Shown here: positions 17,745 to 26,958 of the stretch, one piece after another
How the letters are laid out: each line of letters begins with the position of its first letter
Position numbering within the stretch: position 1 is the first letter of the stretch
Assembly (NCBI GenBank): GCA_965662545.1
Contig: CBFIHZ010000018.1
Location: 16,813 to 80,812, forward strand
Length of the DNA: 64,000 nucleotides
Origin: CPC320 sp002684375
GTDB lineage: Bacteria; Pseudomonadota; Alphaproteobacteria; Rhodobacterales; Rhodobacteraceae
Reading direction: 5' to 3'
The notes under the pieces: generated by a model
Seen by the model: only the letters and a program-made list of their open reading frames with translations
The model's database searches: none
Told to the model about the DNA's origin: nothing
Position numbers and translations under genes: made by a program

Positions 17745-18737
17745 ATGAATATCGAAAAACTGATGCAAGGTGTGTCCGCAGGTGATCGGCGTGCTTTGGC
17801 TCAGGCAATCACTTTGGTCGAGAGCAGCCGGCCAGATCATCGGGTGATGTCAAGGGATTTGCTCGACGGATTGCGACCACTGCAGCGCCAGGCGCTGCGC
17901 ATTGGCTTGTCGGGCACACCCGGGGTTGGAAAATCCACCTTCATTGAGGCATTTGGCTGCATGCTGACCGCTGCGGGTTTGCGGGTTGCCGTGTTGGCGG
18001 TCGATCCCAGTTCGACCCGATCCGGGGGGTCAATTTTGGGCGATAAGACCCGCATGGATTTGTTGTCGCGTGATCCGAATGCGTTTATCCGGCCCTCGCC
18101 CAGCCAGACCCATCTTGGCGGCGTTGCGCGACGGACCCGCGAGGCGGTCGGCCTGTGTGAGGCGGCAGGGTTTGACATTGTGCTGATCGAAACTGTTGGC
18201 GTCGGGCAATCGGAAACCGTGGTGGCGCAAATTTCGGATTTGTTTGTCTTGCTTCTGGCGCCGGCCGGTGGGGACGAGTTGCAAGGTGTGAAGCGCGGTA
18301 TTATGGAAATTGCTGATCTGGTGCTGATCAACAAGGCTGATGGCGATCTGGTTGCGTCTGCGACGCGGGCCTGCGCCGATTACGCCGGCGCTTTGCGTCT
18401 GATGCGCAAACGCGAACAAGACCCCGAAGGGTTTCCCAAGGCAATGCTCGTGTCGGCCTTGACCCAAGATGGGCTTGCAGCGGCTTGGGACGAGATGACA
18501 GCGCTGTGTGATTGGCGCCGCAAGGCGGGGCATTTTGCACGTCACCGCGCGGCTCAGGCGCGCTATTGGTTTGAACAAGAGGTTCGTCAGGGATTACTTG
18601 AGGGATTGCAAAACAACGCGGTGCGCGCTGCGATGGTGCAGGCGGGCTCTGCCGTGGAACGGGGCGATCTTACGCCCGAAAGCGCCGCGCAAGGGATTCT
18701 CAAAACGCTTTTGGATCGTGTTGATGCGCAGGATTAA
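17745..18737 (+). CDS. meaB: Methylmalonyl-CoA mutase-associated GTPase MeaB
   Basis: A 330-residue G3E-family GTPase. Walker A GTPGVGKST is at 57-65, the VDPSSTRSGGSILGDKTRM switch region near 85-103, ETVGVGQSE near 148-156, and the NKAD G4 motif near 199. MeaB guards and reactivates adenosylcobalamin-dependent methylmalonyl-CoA mutase, the last step from propionyl-CoA to succinyl-CoA. No mutase gene is adjacent, but prpE further right supplies propionyl-CoA. Start ATG has GGAG upstream. It diverges from the DUF3108-hrpB operon. Confidence 0.93.
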   Translation: MNIEKLMQGVSAGDRRALAQAITLVESSRPDHRVMSRDLLDGLRPLQRQALRIGLSGTPGVGKSTFIEAFGCMLTAAGLRVAVLAVDPSSTRSGGSILGDKTRMDLLSRDPNAFIRPSPSQTHLGGVARRTREAVGLCEAAGFDIVLIETVGVGQSETVVAQISDLFVLLLAPAGGDELQGVKRGIMEIADLVLINKADGDLVASATRACADYAGALRLMRKREQDPEGFPKAMLVSALTQDGLAAAWDEMTALCDWRRKAGHFARHRAAQARYWFEQEVRQGLLEGLQNNAVRAAMVQAGSAVERGDLTPESAAQGILKTLLDRVDAQD

Positions 18738-19112
18738 CGGTTGGGATGGCGCCGGAAATCCGTCCCAGTTGTGTGTCACTGTGGACAGGTGTCTGCGCGT
18801 CCACTTCAGAAGGCACTGTCAGATCGGGACTGTGGGTTGTTGATTCGGGCCTTTGCTTTTGGTTCTGTTTATAGATCCTCAAATTATTGTGGCGCGCATT
18901 GATCGCCCAAGGGCACAGGTATCCCGCAGTGAACGGATGTGCTATCCAGTGATAATGTGACCCATGCGGAACTTATCTCGGTAAAGCTGTGCAGAAACGC
19001 TTGACGCCCATCGCCTAAGGCAATACACGACGGCTTCTAAGCTTGGCGCCTATGCGGTGTGGTCCGTGTATGATAAAGCGCAAGGCGACAGGAATTAAGT
19101 GAGGAACTCGAT
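18738..19112. other. Intergenic region upstream of rpmB
   Basis: No coding sequence is evident. The right part carries the rpmB promoter. The rest contains no repeat or hairpin with a T tract that I can support. Confidence 0.4.
19001..19029 (+). promoter_or_regulatory. Candidate sigma-70 promoter of rpmB
   Basis: TTGACG and TACACG are separated by 17 bp and lie ~85 bp before the rpmB start. The -35 is near consensus. The predicted leader of ~75 nt has no recognised L28-type regulatory fold that I can draw. Confidence 0.45.
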
Positions 19113-19403
19113 ATGGCGCGCCGTTGTGAATTGACCGGAAAAGGCCCAATGACTGGCAACAATGTCAGCCACGCAAAAAATAGAACCCGTCGGCGGTTTT
19201 TGCCCAACCTGAACGATGTGACTTTGCAGTCTGAAATTCTGAAACGTGGTGTGAAACTACGCATTTGTGCTGCGGCTCTGCGGACGGTCGATCACCGGGG
19301 TGGTTTGGACATGTTCATGGCCAAAGCAAAAGATACGGAGCTGTCCGATACGGCTCTGAAAATTAAAAAAGAAATCGCCAAGGCGCAGGCCGAACTGGCC
19401 TGA
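19113..19403 (+). CDS. rpmB: 50S ribosomal protein L28
   Basis: A 96-residue L28 of the longer alphaproteobacterial form. MARRCELTGKGPMTGNNVSH is the classical N-terminus, followed by NRTRRRFLPNL and the Lys/Glu-rich C-terminal helix typical of this clade. It is a late-assembly large-subunit protein. GAGGA lies 9 bp before the ATG. It is monocistronic here (rpmG is not adjacent), and a hairpin terminator follows ~28 bp after the stop. Confidence 0.97.
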   Translation: MARRCELTGKGPMTGNNVSHAKNRTRRRFLPNLNDVTLQSEILKRGVKLRICAAALRTVDHRGGLDMFMAKAKDTELSDTALKIKKEIAKAQAELA

Positions 19404-19431
19404 GGTCTTTGATCTAGTATTGAAAGTTGCG

Positions 19432-19463
19432 AGATCCGTCCATGAGGTCGGGTCTTTTTCTTT
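19432..19463 (+). terminator. Rho-independent terminator after rpmB
   Basis: AGATCCG and CGGGTCT pair over 7 bp (one G-U) around a 10-nt loop, followed by TTTTCTTT. Position right after rpmB fits. Confidence 0.6.
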
Positions 19464-19507
19464 GAGATTGACTTGTAGTTTCTTATCGAGCGGTTTTTAC
19501 TGCGGGC

Positions 19508-19855
19508 ATGCGCGACCAGTCTAGAATAATCTCTACCCTAATTATGGTTCTGGCCATTGCGGTCTCCGGCGTTGGTTTGGCGCAGGTGCGCGCAATGGCG
19601 CCTGCGGTAGGCGAGGCAGTTTTATGTGTCGCAAACGGACCTGTTACGATCTATATTGATGCCAGCGGCCAGCCGACGTCGCCACCTGAGCACTGCGTGG
19701 AATGCGCGCTAGCATTGACTGCTGTGCTTCCACAGGTCACGGCGCAGTTGCACCACCACTATCATGGTTACCGCGCATTCAGAACTGACAGCGGGCAACC
19801 CCATTCTGCGCGCGATGTGATGGGGCCTCTGGCGCGCGGACCACCGGTCGCTTGA
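19508..19855 (+). CDS. Small exported Cys/His protein upstream of PCuAC (DUF2946-like)
   Basis: A 115-residue protein with a signal peptide or TM anchor (IISTLIMVLAIAVSGVGLA) and a short domain bearing Cys at ~39, HCVEC near 57-61 and LHHHYHGYRAF near 75-85. Spaced Cys and His residues plus the neighbouring copper chaperone suggest a copper-related role, as in the DUF2946 group found beside such genes. Direct family assignment by eye is uncertain. The ribosome site is weak. About 50 bp separates it from the PCu(A)C gene, so co-transcription is likely. Confidence 0.55.
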   Translation: MRDQSRIISTLIMVLAIAVSGVGLAQVRAMAPAVGEAVLCVANGPVTIYIDASGQPTSPPEHCVECALALTAVLPQVTAQLHHHYHGYRAFRTDSGQPHSARDVMGPLARGPPVA

Positions 19856-19902
19856 GCGTGTTCTGAGTTCTACTTCCAATAATTATCTTCTACAGGAGAG
19901 AC

Positions 19903-20370
19903 ATGATGTCCTTCAAAACTCTTTGCTTGGCAACCGCCCTGAGTGTTTGCTTTAACCTTCCTGCATCTGCGGGTGCGATTATGGTGCAAGACCCCTACGC
20001 CCGCGCGTCGGGAAAGTCTGCCACCAGCGGTGCGGCGTTTATGGTGTTGATGAACCATGGTGCGGCCGATGACCGTTTGGTGGGGGTGACGTCCGACGCG
20101 GCCAAGAAGGTCGAGTTGCACACGCATTCCGAAGATGCCAACGGTGTGATGAAAATGCGCCATCTGGTAGAGGGCGCTGTGATCCCGGCAGGCGGGATGC
20201 ACGCGTTGGAACGTGGTGGCGATCACGTGATGTTTATGGGACTTTCTGCCCCCATGACGCAGGGTGATGAGATTTCGGTGACGCTGATGTTCGAAAATGC
20301 TGGCGCAGTTTCGATAACTGTGCCTGTCGATTTGAAGCGGGCCCCGAAAAAGCACAAAATGAAGCATTAA
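19903..20370 (+). CDS. Periplasmic copper chaperone PCu(A)C
   Basis: A 155-residue exported protein with signal peptide (ends LPASAGA). The domain shows the copper motif H-M(x)10-M(x)21-H-x-M as ELHTHSEDANGVMKMRH and the later DHVMFMGL; ligands would be His in the first part, Met of MKM, His of DH and Met of VMF. The His/Lys-rich tail KHKMKH can add weak metal sites. PCu(A)C delivers Cu(I) to the CuA or CuB sites of cytochrome oxidase in the periplasm. AGGAGA precedes the ATG. A strong terminator follows. Confidence 0.92.
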   Translation: MMSFKTLCLATALSVCFNLPASAGAIMVQDPYARASGKSATSGAAFMVLMNHGAADDRLVGVTSDAAKKVELHTHSEDANGVMKMRHLVEGAVIPAGGMHALERGGDHVMFMGLSAPMTQGDEISVTLMFENAGAVSITVPVDLKRAPKKHKMKH

Positions 20371-20384
20371 AATACCTAGGTTTG

Positions 20385-20418
20385 GCGCTCCCAGACATTC
20401 TTGGGAGCGCGCAATTTT
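20385..20418 (+). terminator. Rho-independent terminator after the PCu(A)C gene
   Basis: GCGCTCCCA and TGGGAGCGC form a perfect 9-bp stem with an 8-nt loop; GCAATTTT follows. The U tract is short, but the stem is strong and the position, 15 bp past the stop, is right. Confidence 0.7.
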
Positions 20419-20448
20419 CGCTGGCCGCGCTCAGGTATCATCTGCGCT

Positions 20449-21717
20449 CTAAAAAGTGAATTTGAACCCGAAATGACCACCCTGACTGGCGCCAAAGCTA
20501 AGCCTTTCACCAATTAGGCTGGTGCCTTTTGTCCAAAAAATTTGGGCGATCATAGAGATATTTTTTGTGACCTCGCGCTGGATACGGGCCTCTGCGAAAC
20601 TGCCGCTTTGGGTGTTTTGTGTGAATTTTCCAGATATTTTGACGTTGTTGAAGGTCTGTTTCAATCCCAACGTGATATCTGTGCCCTGGTTCATACCGAT
20701 GATATTGCGTTCAACGCCAAGGCTCCAGCGCCCCTTTGGTCCAAGCGTAAACGGCAGTTCACCTGCCATCGAAACCCCGCTTTTGTTCAGAAAAGTGGAA
20801 AACTCAGGCCAGTATAATACAGTGTTTGGGCTTCGGGTCATCACTGCAAGGCGCCCCACAATGGGCGCGATTTCAACAACCTCTTGACTATAGTGCCGCA
20901 GGGACCTGAGGCTGCTCCAATACCCGTTGGACAGCAAAAGCGCGGCCCATTGGTATTTTCTGATTTTGTCGACCGAGGTGGTTATTCCCTGTGCTGTCAG
21001 TTGCGCTACATAATTGGATGGATCGCCGCCAATATTGGCATCAAGCATAAAATATCCCGGGGCAAAAGTTTTGTTAATGATATAATTTAATCCCCGGCTT
21101 GGGCTGACTTCACCGTCCATCATAGCCTCAAAATCCTGTTGCGCCAAAAAGCTATTGAGATTGATGCCTGCTGCGTGCCCCAGCGCCTGTGCTTTGGGGC
21201 CACTAAAGGCTTCTGGGGTAGCGCCAGTGCTATTGATGCCGACACCCCGATAAGCAAAGTCAAACGGATGCTTTGCCCCAAAGGCCATGCGCAGCAAGTT
21301 CTGGAGATAGGCGTCGTTTTGGGTTGGGCCAAGACCGTCATTGTTTGGCGAGCGGCCGATCATAATCCCGCTTGTCCCGAACCTGTGTCCCATTTCGGCA
21401 TGGGCGTATTCATGCAACACATAGGCATTGGCGTATTGCAGGCGAAAACTGGTTAAGACCTGTGCAAACAGCGCCAGCCTGCGCAGTGTTGGTGTGCTAT
21501 TTCGTGTCGTACAGGCCGTCAGTTTGCGGGTTATTTCTGTCAACGACGTGATGTTTTCACCGTGGTGCGCCGAGACGAAACTTTGCCCTTTATTGTCAAA
21601 ATTCAGCATGGCGGGGGAAAACGTTAGCGATACGCTTGGGGCGCTGCAATGGCCCTGTGCGTTGAGTGCCGAGGCCAGACCAAACCAGATTGTAATGAAT
21701 AGCCAAAAATGTCTCAA
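20449..21717 (-). CDS. Exported HExxH protein with outer-membrane-like C-terminus, unknown function
   Basis: About 422 residues. The best start seems to be TTG at 21717 (GGAG 7 bp upstream, then RHFWLFITIWFGLASALNA as a signal peptide); a GTG at 21756 would add 13 residues. Near residue 105 lies VLHEYAHAEMGHRFG, which fits the zinc-peptidase signature HExxH. The last ~90 residues alternate polar and hydrophobic positions (GLKQTFNNVKISGKF, AEARIQREVTKNISMIAQIF) and end in FGFKFTF, the aromatic terminus of BAM-inserted beta-barrels. I recognise no named family. It could be an outer-membrane-anchored metallopeptidase, or a barrel whose HEYAH is coincidental. Confidence 0.55.
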   Translation of the reverse strand: MRHFWLFITIWFGLASALNAQGHCSAPSVSLTFSPAMLNFDNKGQSFVSAHHGENITSLTEITRKLTACTTRNSTPTLRRLALFAQVLTSFRLQYANAYVLHEYAHAEMGHRFGTSGIMIGRSPNNDGLGPTQNDAYLQNLLRMAFGAKHPFDFAYRGVGINSTGATPEAFSGPKAQALGHAAGINLNSFLAQQDFEAMMDGEVSPSRGLNYIINKTFAPGYFMLDANIGGDPSNYVAQLTAQGITTSVDKIRKYQWAALLLSNGYWSSLRSLRHYSQEVVEIAPIVGRLAVMTRSPNTVLYWPEFSTFLNKSGVSMAGELPFTLGPKGRWSLGVERNIIGMNQGTDITLGLKQTFNNVKISGKFTQNTQSGSFAEARIQREVTKNISMIAQIFWTKGTSLIGERLSFGASQGGHFGFKFTF

Positions 21718-21903
21718 AATAAACTCCAGATTAAATGAAATTATTTTATTGCTCACTGCAGCAGGCTAAAAAATTGTTTTAAAATATGTTTTTAACGTGG
21801 GCTCAAAAGCCGAGCCAAGGCCTCCTATAGTAAGCGATTGCCAGAGCGTAAAATTCTCGTCTGGCAAGATAGTCTTGGCCGTCCCAAGGGGAAAGACTTA
21901 TAA

Positions 21904-23703
21904 TTATCCGTCCATTTTCAATGCCGAAATAAAGGCTTCCTGAGGGATGTCGACCTTGCCGAACTGCCGCATCTTTTTCTTACCGGCTTTTTGTTTTTCC
22001 AACAATTTTTTCTTACGACTGACATCTCCGCCATAGCATTTGGCAGTGACGTCTTTGCGCATGGCCGACAGCGTTTCGCGGGCAATCACTTTACCGCCAA
22101 TCGCCGCTTGGATCGGAATTTTGAACATATGGCGTGGAATGAGATCTTTGAGTTTTTCTACCATGGCCCGGCCCCGGGTTTCGGCCCGATCGCGATGTAC
22201 CATGGTCGACAGCGCATCTACCGCCTCATCATTGACCAGCACAGACATTTTTACCAGATTGTCTTGCCGGTACTCTGTCATTTGATAATCAAACGAGGCA
22301 TAGCCTTTGGTGACCGACTTCAAGCGGTCGTAGAAATCAAAGACCACTTCGTTGAGTGGCAAATCATATACCACCATGGCTCGGCTGCCTGCATAAGTCA
22401 GGTCTAATTGAATGCCGCGTCGATCCTGACACAGTTTCAAAACATCACCGAGATATTCGTCAGGTACCAGAATTGTGGCCTTGATGCGCGGCTCTTCGAG
22501 ATGGTCCACATGGGTCAGGTCGGGCATATCGGCCGGATTATGTAGTGGAATCATCGTCCCGTCGCGCAGGAAAACATGATAAATGACCGAGGGTGCAGTG
22601 GTTATCAGCTCAATATTATATTCTCTTTCGATGCGATCACGGATCACCTCAAGGTGTAACAATCCCAAAAACCCGCAGCGAAACCCAAACCCAAGTGCCG
22701 CTGACGTCTCCATCTCAGAGCTAAAAGATGCATCATTCAACGACAGTTTGTCTATGGCTTCCCGCAGGTCTTCAAACTCGGAATTATCCACTGGGAACAG
22801 CCCGCAGAACACCACTGGCTGACTTGGTTTGAACCCTGGCAGCGCCTGATCGGTGCCCTTTTTTTCATGGGTGATTGTGTCGCCAACGCTTGTATCACGT
22901 ACCTGTTTGATTGAGGCGGTCAGAAAGCCGATCTCGCCAGGGCCTAATTCGTCGATCATTTGCATCTCGGGGCGGAATACACCGATCCTGTCGACGTGAT
23001 GCACTGAACCGTTGGACAGCATTTTGATCCGTTCGCCCTTTTTGAGCACTCCGTCCATGATCCGAACCAAGACAATGACGCCGAGATAGGCGTCATACCA
23101 ACTGTCCACCAGCATCGCCTTGAGCGGGGCATCGCGCGTTCCTTTTGGCGCAGGCAGTTCTTTGACGATGGCTTCTAATGTTTCTTTGATGCCAACGCCG
23201 GTTTTGGCGCTGACCTGAATGGCCCCTGACGCATCGATACCAATCACATCTTCGATTTGTTCGGCGACGCGATCACAATCGCTGGCTGGCAGGTCAATTT
23301 TGTTCAGGATTGGCACGATGTCATGATCGGCCTCGATCGCCTGATAGACATTGGCAAGCGTTTGCGCCTCGACACCCTGCGAACTGTCGACGACCAAAAG
23401 TGAGCCTTCGACTGCACGCATTGAGCGCGAGACCTCATAGGCGAAATCCACATGGCCAGGGGTATCGATAAGATTGAGAACATAGTCTTTGCCGTCCTCG
23501 GCGGTGTAATCGATCCGCACGGTATTGGCTTTGATGGTGATACCGCGCTCGCGCTCGATATCCATCGCATCCAGCAGCTGCTCTTTCATATCCCGGTCTT
23601 GCACGGTGCCGGTGGATTGGATCAACCGGTCGGCCAAGGTGGATTTTCCATGGTCGATGTGGGCGACGATCGAGAAATTTCGGATTTTTGAAAGCTGTGT
23701 CAT
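21904..23703 (-). CDS. lepA: Elongation factor 4 (LepA)
   Basis: A 599-residue translational GTPase. G1 AHIDHGKST is at 14-22, G3 DTPGHVDF near 80-87, G4 NKID near 134; the LepA-specific C-terminal domain ends GKVDIPQEAFISALKMDG. It back-translocates stalled ribosomes and aids ribosome assembly under stress. Full family length. It stands alone on the minus strand with ~160 bp to the next gene upstream. Confidence 0.97.
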   Translation of the reverse strand: MTQLSKIRNFSIVAHIDHGKSTLADRLIQSTGTVQDRDMKEQLLDAMDIERERGITIKANTVRIDYTAEDGKDYVLNLIDTPGHVDFAYEVSRSMRAVEGSLLVVDSSQGVEAQTLANVYQAIEADHDIVPILNKIDLPASDCDRVAEQIEDVIGIDASGAIQVSAKTGVGIKETLEAIVKELPAPKGTRDAPLKAMLVDSWYDAYLGVIVLVRIMDGVLKKGERIKMLSNGSVHHVDRIGVFRPEMQMIDELGPGEIGFLTASIKQVRDTSVGDTITHEKKGTDQALPGFKPSQPVVFCGLFPVDNSEFEDLREAIDKLSLNDASFSSEMETSAALGFGFRCGFLGLLHLEVIRDRIEREYNIELITTAPSVIYHVFLRDGTMIPLHNPADMPDLTHVDHLEEPRIKATILVPDEYLGDVLKLCQDRRGIQLDLTYAGSRAMVVYDLPLNEVVFDFYDRLKSVTKGYASFDYQMTEYRQDNLVKMSVLVNDEAVDALSTMVHRDRAETRGRAMVEKLKDLIPRHMFKIPIQAAIGGKVIARETLSAMRKDVTAKCYGGDVSRKKKLLEKQKAGKKKMRQFGKVDIPQEAFISALKMDG

Positions 23704-23863
23704 GATAGGGATATGATTTGGTTTTCGGGATTGGTCAAGGCTCGAAGATCACGCGATCTTATTTGCTGTGAAATCGAACTGGGGTTTGCGTGAAATTCAT
23801 GCGATCAAGGTGGGGCATGTCTATCTCATCGCAGAAAAATTCTGCAATGATCCGCTGCAGCTC

Positions 23864-24628
23864 TTAGGTGAATGACATCGTCAGAAATGCCCTGACAGAC
23901 GCTTCAAACTCGCGGGGCGCCTCTGCGTGCAGCCAGTGCCCGGTATTGGGGATTTTGGCGAACTTGGCGTTGGGAAATAACCGCTTAATGTTCGCGCGGG
24001 TGGTCTGGGTAACATAGTTCGATTCCGCACCCGATAGAAATAATGTCTGGTTGGAAAATATTGTATCAAATTCCGGAAATCCTAAAATTGCTGGCATGTC
24101 ACGCTCGAGCGCATCAAGGTTAAGGCGCCATCTGCCGCTTGCAAAATCCAGCGACTGGGCGAAAAAGCTTTGCAAGGTCGGATCGTCGATATGTTGGGCC
24201 AATTGTGCTGTGACGTCCGACCGTTTTTTGACCTGTGATAAATCCACAGCGCGCATGGTCTTGATGTGTTGGCTTTGGTCGTGCTCATAGGCAACAGGGG
24301 CGATATCTGCGACGATCAAGCGACCCACCAATTCTGGGCGGGTCAGCGCCAGTGTCATCGCCGCTTTACCGCCCATTGAATGACCAAGCACATCCATGGG
24401 CGTGCCGTGGCTGGTGATCACTTCGGCCAGATCGCTGGCCATATCTGTGTACCTATGGCGGTCGCTCCAGGGGCTTTGGCCGTGGTTGCGCAGGTCGACC
24501 GCAACCACCTGCCGCATGTCAGACAGACGCTTTGCGATCACGCCCCAGTTGCGTGCAGAGCCAAATAAACCATGCACGATTAACAGCGGCTTGTTGTCTG
24601 CCGACCCATGGATAACCTTATGCAGCAT
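23864..24628 (-). CDS. Alpha/beta-fold hydrolase (YbfF-like esterase)
   Basis: A 254-residue alpha/beta hydrolase. The oxyanion-hole motif HGLFGSARNWG is at 19-29, the nucleophile elbow GHSMGG gives Ser84, and NTGHWLHAEAP near 230 supplies the catalytic His. It resembles the YbfF group, acting on short or medium acyl esters, possibly acyl-CoA. The MLHKVIHG start has GGAG upstream. It lies ~30 bp downstream of glyA on the same strand and is probably transcribed with it, though no functional link is known. Confidence 0.85.
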   Translation of the reverse strand: MLHKVIHGSADNKPLLIVHGLFGSARNWGVIAKRLSDMRQVVAVDLRNHGQSPWSDRHRYTDMASDLAEVITSHGTPMDVLGHSMGGKAAMTLALTRPELVGRLIVADIAPVAYEHDQSQHIKTMRAVDLSQVKKRSDVTAQLAQHIDDPTLQSFFAQSLDFASGRWRLNLDALERDMPAILGFPEFDTIFSNQTLFLSGAESNYVTQTTRANIKRLFPNAKFAKIPNTGHWLHAEAPREFEASVRAFLTMSFT

Positions 24629-24660
24629 GGCGGCTCCGGATTCTGCGGATCGGCTGTCTT

Positions 24661-25956
24661 CTAGAGGTTTGGATAAATTGGAAAGCGGGCGCACAAGGCC
24701 TTGACGTCCGCCTTGACTTTATTTTCCACCGCGGCGTTACCATCTTCGCCATTTGCGGCCAAACCGTCCACAACCTCGATAATCCAGTCGGCAATCTGAC
24801 GAAATTCCTTCTCGCCAAAGCCCCGGGTGGTGCCGGCGGGAGATCCCAAACGGATGCCACTGGTGACCATTGGTTTTTCGGGATCAAACGGCACGCCGTT
24901 TTTGTTGCAGGTGATATGCGCGCGCTGCAGCGCTTTTTCTGTAGCGTTGCCCTTTACGCTTTTGGGCCTTAGGTCAACCAGAACAACATGCGTATCGGTG
25001 CCGTGGGTCACAGTGTCGAGCCCGCCTTTGATCAATTGATCGCTCAGGGCTTGGGCGTTTGTGATCACGTCGCTGATGTACGTTTTGAACTCTGGTCGCT
25101 GCGCCTCGCCAAACGCAACGGCTTTGGCGGCAATCACATGCATTAGTGGCCCGCCTTGAATGCCGGGAAAGATCGCACTGTTGAACTTTTTGGCCAGCGC
25201 CGCGTCGTTGGTCAGAATCATCCCGCCGCGGGGGCCGCGGAGCGTTTTATGAGTGGTGGTGGTAGCGACATGCGCATGGGGGAATGGACTTGGGTGGGCA
25301 CCGGCCGCGACCAGACCGGCGAAATGGGCCATATCAACATGCAAATAGGCGCCTACACTGTCAGCTATTTCGCGCATTTTGGCAAAATCAATTTGACGTG
25401 GCACGGCTGAGCCCCCGGCAATAAGCAACTTCGGTTGATGCTCTTTTGCCAGTGCTGCGACTTCGTCATAATCAATCATGTTGTCTTCGCGGCGCACCCC
25501 GTACTGCACTGCATTGAACCATTTGCCCGACTGGTTCGGGGCCGCACCATGGGTCAGGTGCCCACCAGCATCAAGGCTCATCCCGAGAATGGTGTCGCCA
25601 GGCTGCAGCAGTGCCGTAAACACGCCCTGATTGGCTTGACTGCCCGAATTGGGCTGCACGTTGGCAAATTCGCATTCAAACAGTTGACAGGCGCGTTCAA
25701 TCGCCAGCGTTTCGGCCACATCGACGAATTGGCATCCGCCATAATAGCGCCGGCCGACATAGCCTTCGGCGTATTTGTTGGTCATCACACAGCCTTGAGC
25801 CTCCATGACGGCGACTGAGGCGATATTTTCGGAGGCGATCAATTCAATTTCTTCGCGCTGACGTCCCAGCTCACCGGTGACCGAGCCGAAGACATCGGGG
25901 TCACTGTCCTGCAGTGATTGGGTGAAAAATCCGGGCGCGTGAGAGGCGGTTTCCAT
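24661..25956 (-). CDS. glyA: Serine hydroxymethyltransferase
   Basis: A 431-residue PLP enzyme. TTTTHKTLRGPRGG carries the Schiff-base Lys237; ASENIAS (41-47) and NKYAEGYVGRRYYGG (60-74) are family signatures. It converts serine and tetrahydrofolate to glycine and methylene-tetrahydrofolate. The first ~16 residues are variable. The upstream gap to nadK (195 bp) holds its promoter; I see no riboswitch there. First gene of a presumed two-gene operon with the downstream hydrolase. Confidence 0.96.
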   Translation of the reverse strand: METASHAPGFFTQSLQDSDPDVFGSVTGELGRQREEIELIASENIASVAVMEAQGCVMTNKYAEGYVGRRYYGGCQFVDVAETLAIERACQLFECEFANVQPNSGSQANQGVFTALLQPGDTILGMSLDAGGHLTHGAAPNQSGKWFNAVQYGVRREDNMIDYDEVAALAKEHQPKLLIAGGSAVPRQIDFAKMREIADSVGAYLHVDMAHFAGLVAAGAHPSPFPHAHVATTTTHKTLRGPRGGMILTNDAALAKKFNSAIFPGIQGGPLMHVIAAKAVAFGEAQRPEFKTYISDVITNAQALSDQLIKGGLDTVTHGTDTHVVLVDLRPKSVKGNATEKALQRAHITCNKNGVPFDPEKPMVTSGIRLGSPAGTTRGFGEKEFRQIADWIIEVVDGLAANGEDGNAAVENKVKADVKALCARFPIYPNL

Positions 25957-26150
25957 GGCTGTTGTCTCCTACTATTGCGAGTCTAGGCATTTCTGGACCT
26001 GAGTTAGGTGTCTTTGGCGTAAAGGAAAGGCAGGGCTGTGAAAACATCTGAATGCGACCCTGTGCTGAATAGGCGCGGCAACACTGGTAATTTTCTAACG
26101 GCTGTGCTTGAGTTATTTTGCCGAGACATGCAGATAGGGATCGCTGGCAC

Positions 26151-26912
26151 ATGGATTTGAAGATTGCCTTTTCGGCAAGCGAGGCCGAGGCCGCACAGCG
26201 CGCGCGGGCCGCACTCACCGAGCTGCATGGCGACTGCGATGAGGCGGCAGCAGACGTGATTGTTGCCCTCGGTGGTGATGGATTCATGTTGCAGACCTTG
26301 CAGCGCACACAAGCGCTGGGGCTTGCCGTTTATGGTATGAATCGAGGAACAATTGGGTTTTTGATGAATGAATTTTCGGTCGAGACGCTGCCCCAGCGTC
26401 TGGCGCTGGCGGAACAGACCGTAATCAATCCCTTGGCGATGCAAGCCACAGACGTGACCGGGAAAACGCATTTTTCGCTGGCAATCAACGAAGTATCGCT
26501 GCTTCGTGCGGGCCCACAAGCAGCCAAATTGCGTATCTCCGTTGACGGGCGGGCAAGGCTTGACGAGTTGGTGTGCGATGGTGCGCTGCTGGCCACACCG
26601 GCGGGCTCAACGGCCTATAATTATTCTGCACATGGTCCAATCTTGCCAATTGGGTCCGATGTCTTGGCGCTCACCGCGATGGCAGCCTATCGCCCCCGTC
26701 GCTGGCGCGGTGCTTTATTACCAAAATGTGCAAGAGTTGGATTTGATGTTTTGGAACCTGAACGCCGCCCGGTGATGGCTTATGCCGATTCCCTGGCGGT
26801 TGAAAATGTGGTGTCGGTGCAAATTTCCTCGGATACGCAGGTTAGCCATAAAATACTGTTTGACCCCGGTCATGGTTTGGAAGAGCGTTTGCTGCGTGAG
26901 CAGTTCGTCTAG
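26151..26912 (+). CDS. nadK: NAD kinase
   Basis: A 253-residue NAD kinase. The nucleotide motif GGDGFML is at 41-47, the NE/D motif AINEVSLLR near 114-122, and the glycine-rich TPAGSTAYNYSAHGP near 151-165. Ends with the short alphaproteobacterial C-terminus. It phosphorylates NAD to NADP with ATP or polyphosphate. The start MDLKIAFSASEAEAAQ is chosen because family members begin just before the first beta strand. It diverges from glyA. Confidence 0.93.
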   Translation: MDLKIAFSASEAEAAQRARAALTELHGDCDEAAADVIVALGGDGFMLQTLQRTQALGLAVYGMNRGTIGFLMNEFSVETLPQRLALAEQTVINPLAMQATDVTGKTHFSLAINEVSLLRAGPQAAKLRISVDGRARLDELVCDGALLATPAGSTAYNYSAHGPILPIGSDVLALTAMAAYRPRRWRGALLPKCARVGFDVLEPERRPVMAYADSLAVENVVSVQISSDTQVSHKILFDPGHGLEERLLREQFV

Positions 26913-26958
26913 TGTTCGCAATAAAGGCAAGCTGCTATTGCAATTAGATTTTATCGGA

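Noticed and set aside
21838..21867. Inverted repeat TTGCCAGA/TCTGGCAA after lepA as a terminator
   Set aside because: The 8-bp stem is perfect, but the 14-nt loop is large and there is no T run on the lepA strand; it remains an unexplained dyad.
23840..23856. GCAGAA-AAA-TTCTGC hairpin after the alpha/beta hydrolase gene
   Set aside because: It is short, AT-rich and lacks a T run on the right strand, so not reported as terminator.
25957..26150. Glycine or SAH/SAM riboswitch upstream of glyA
   Set aside because: I could not find the paired core elements of any known class in the leader.
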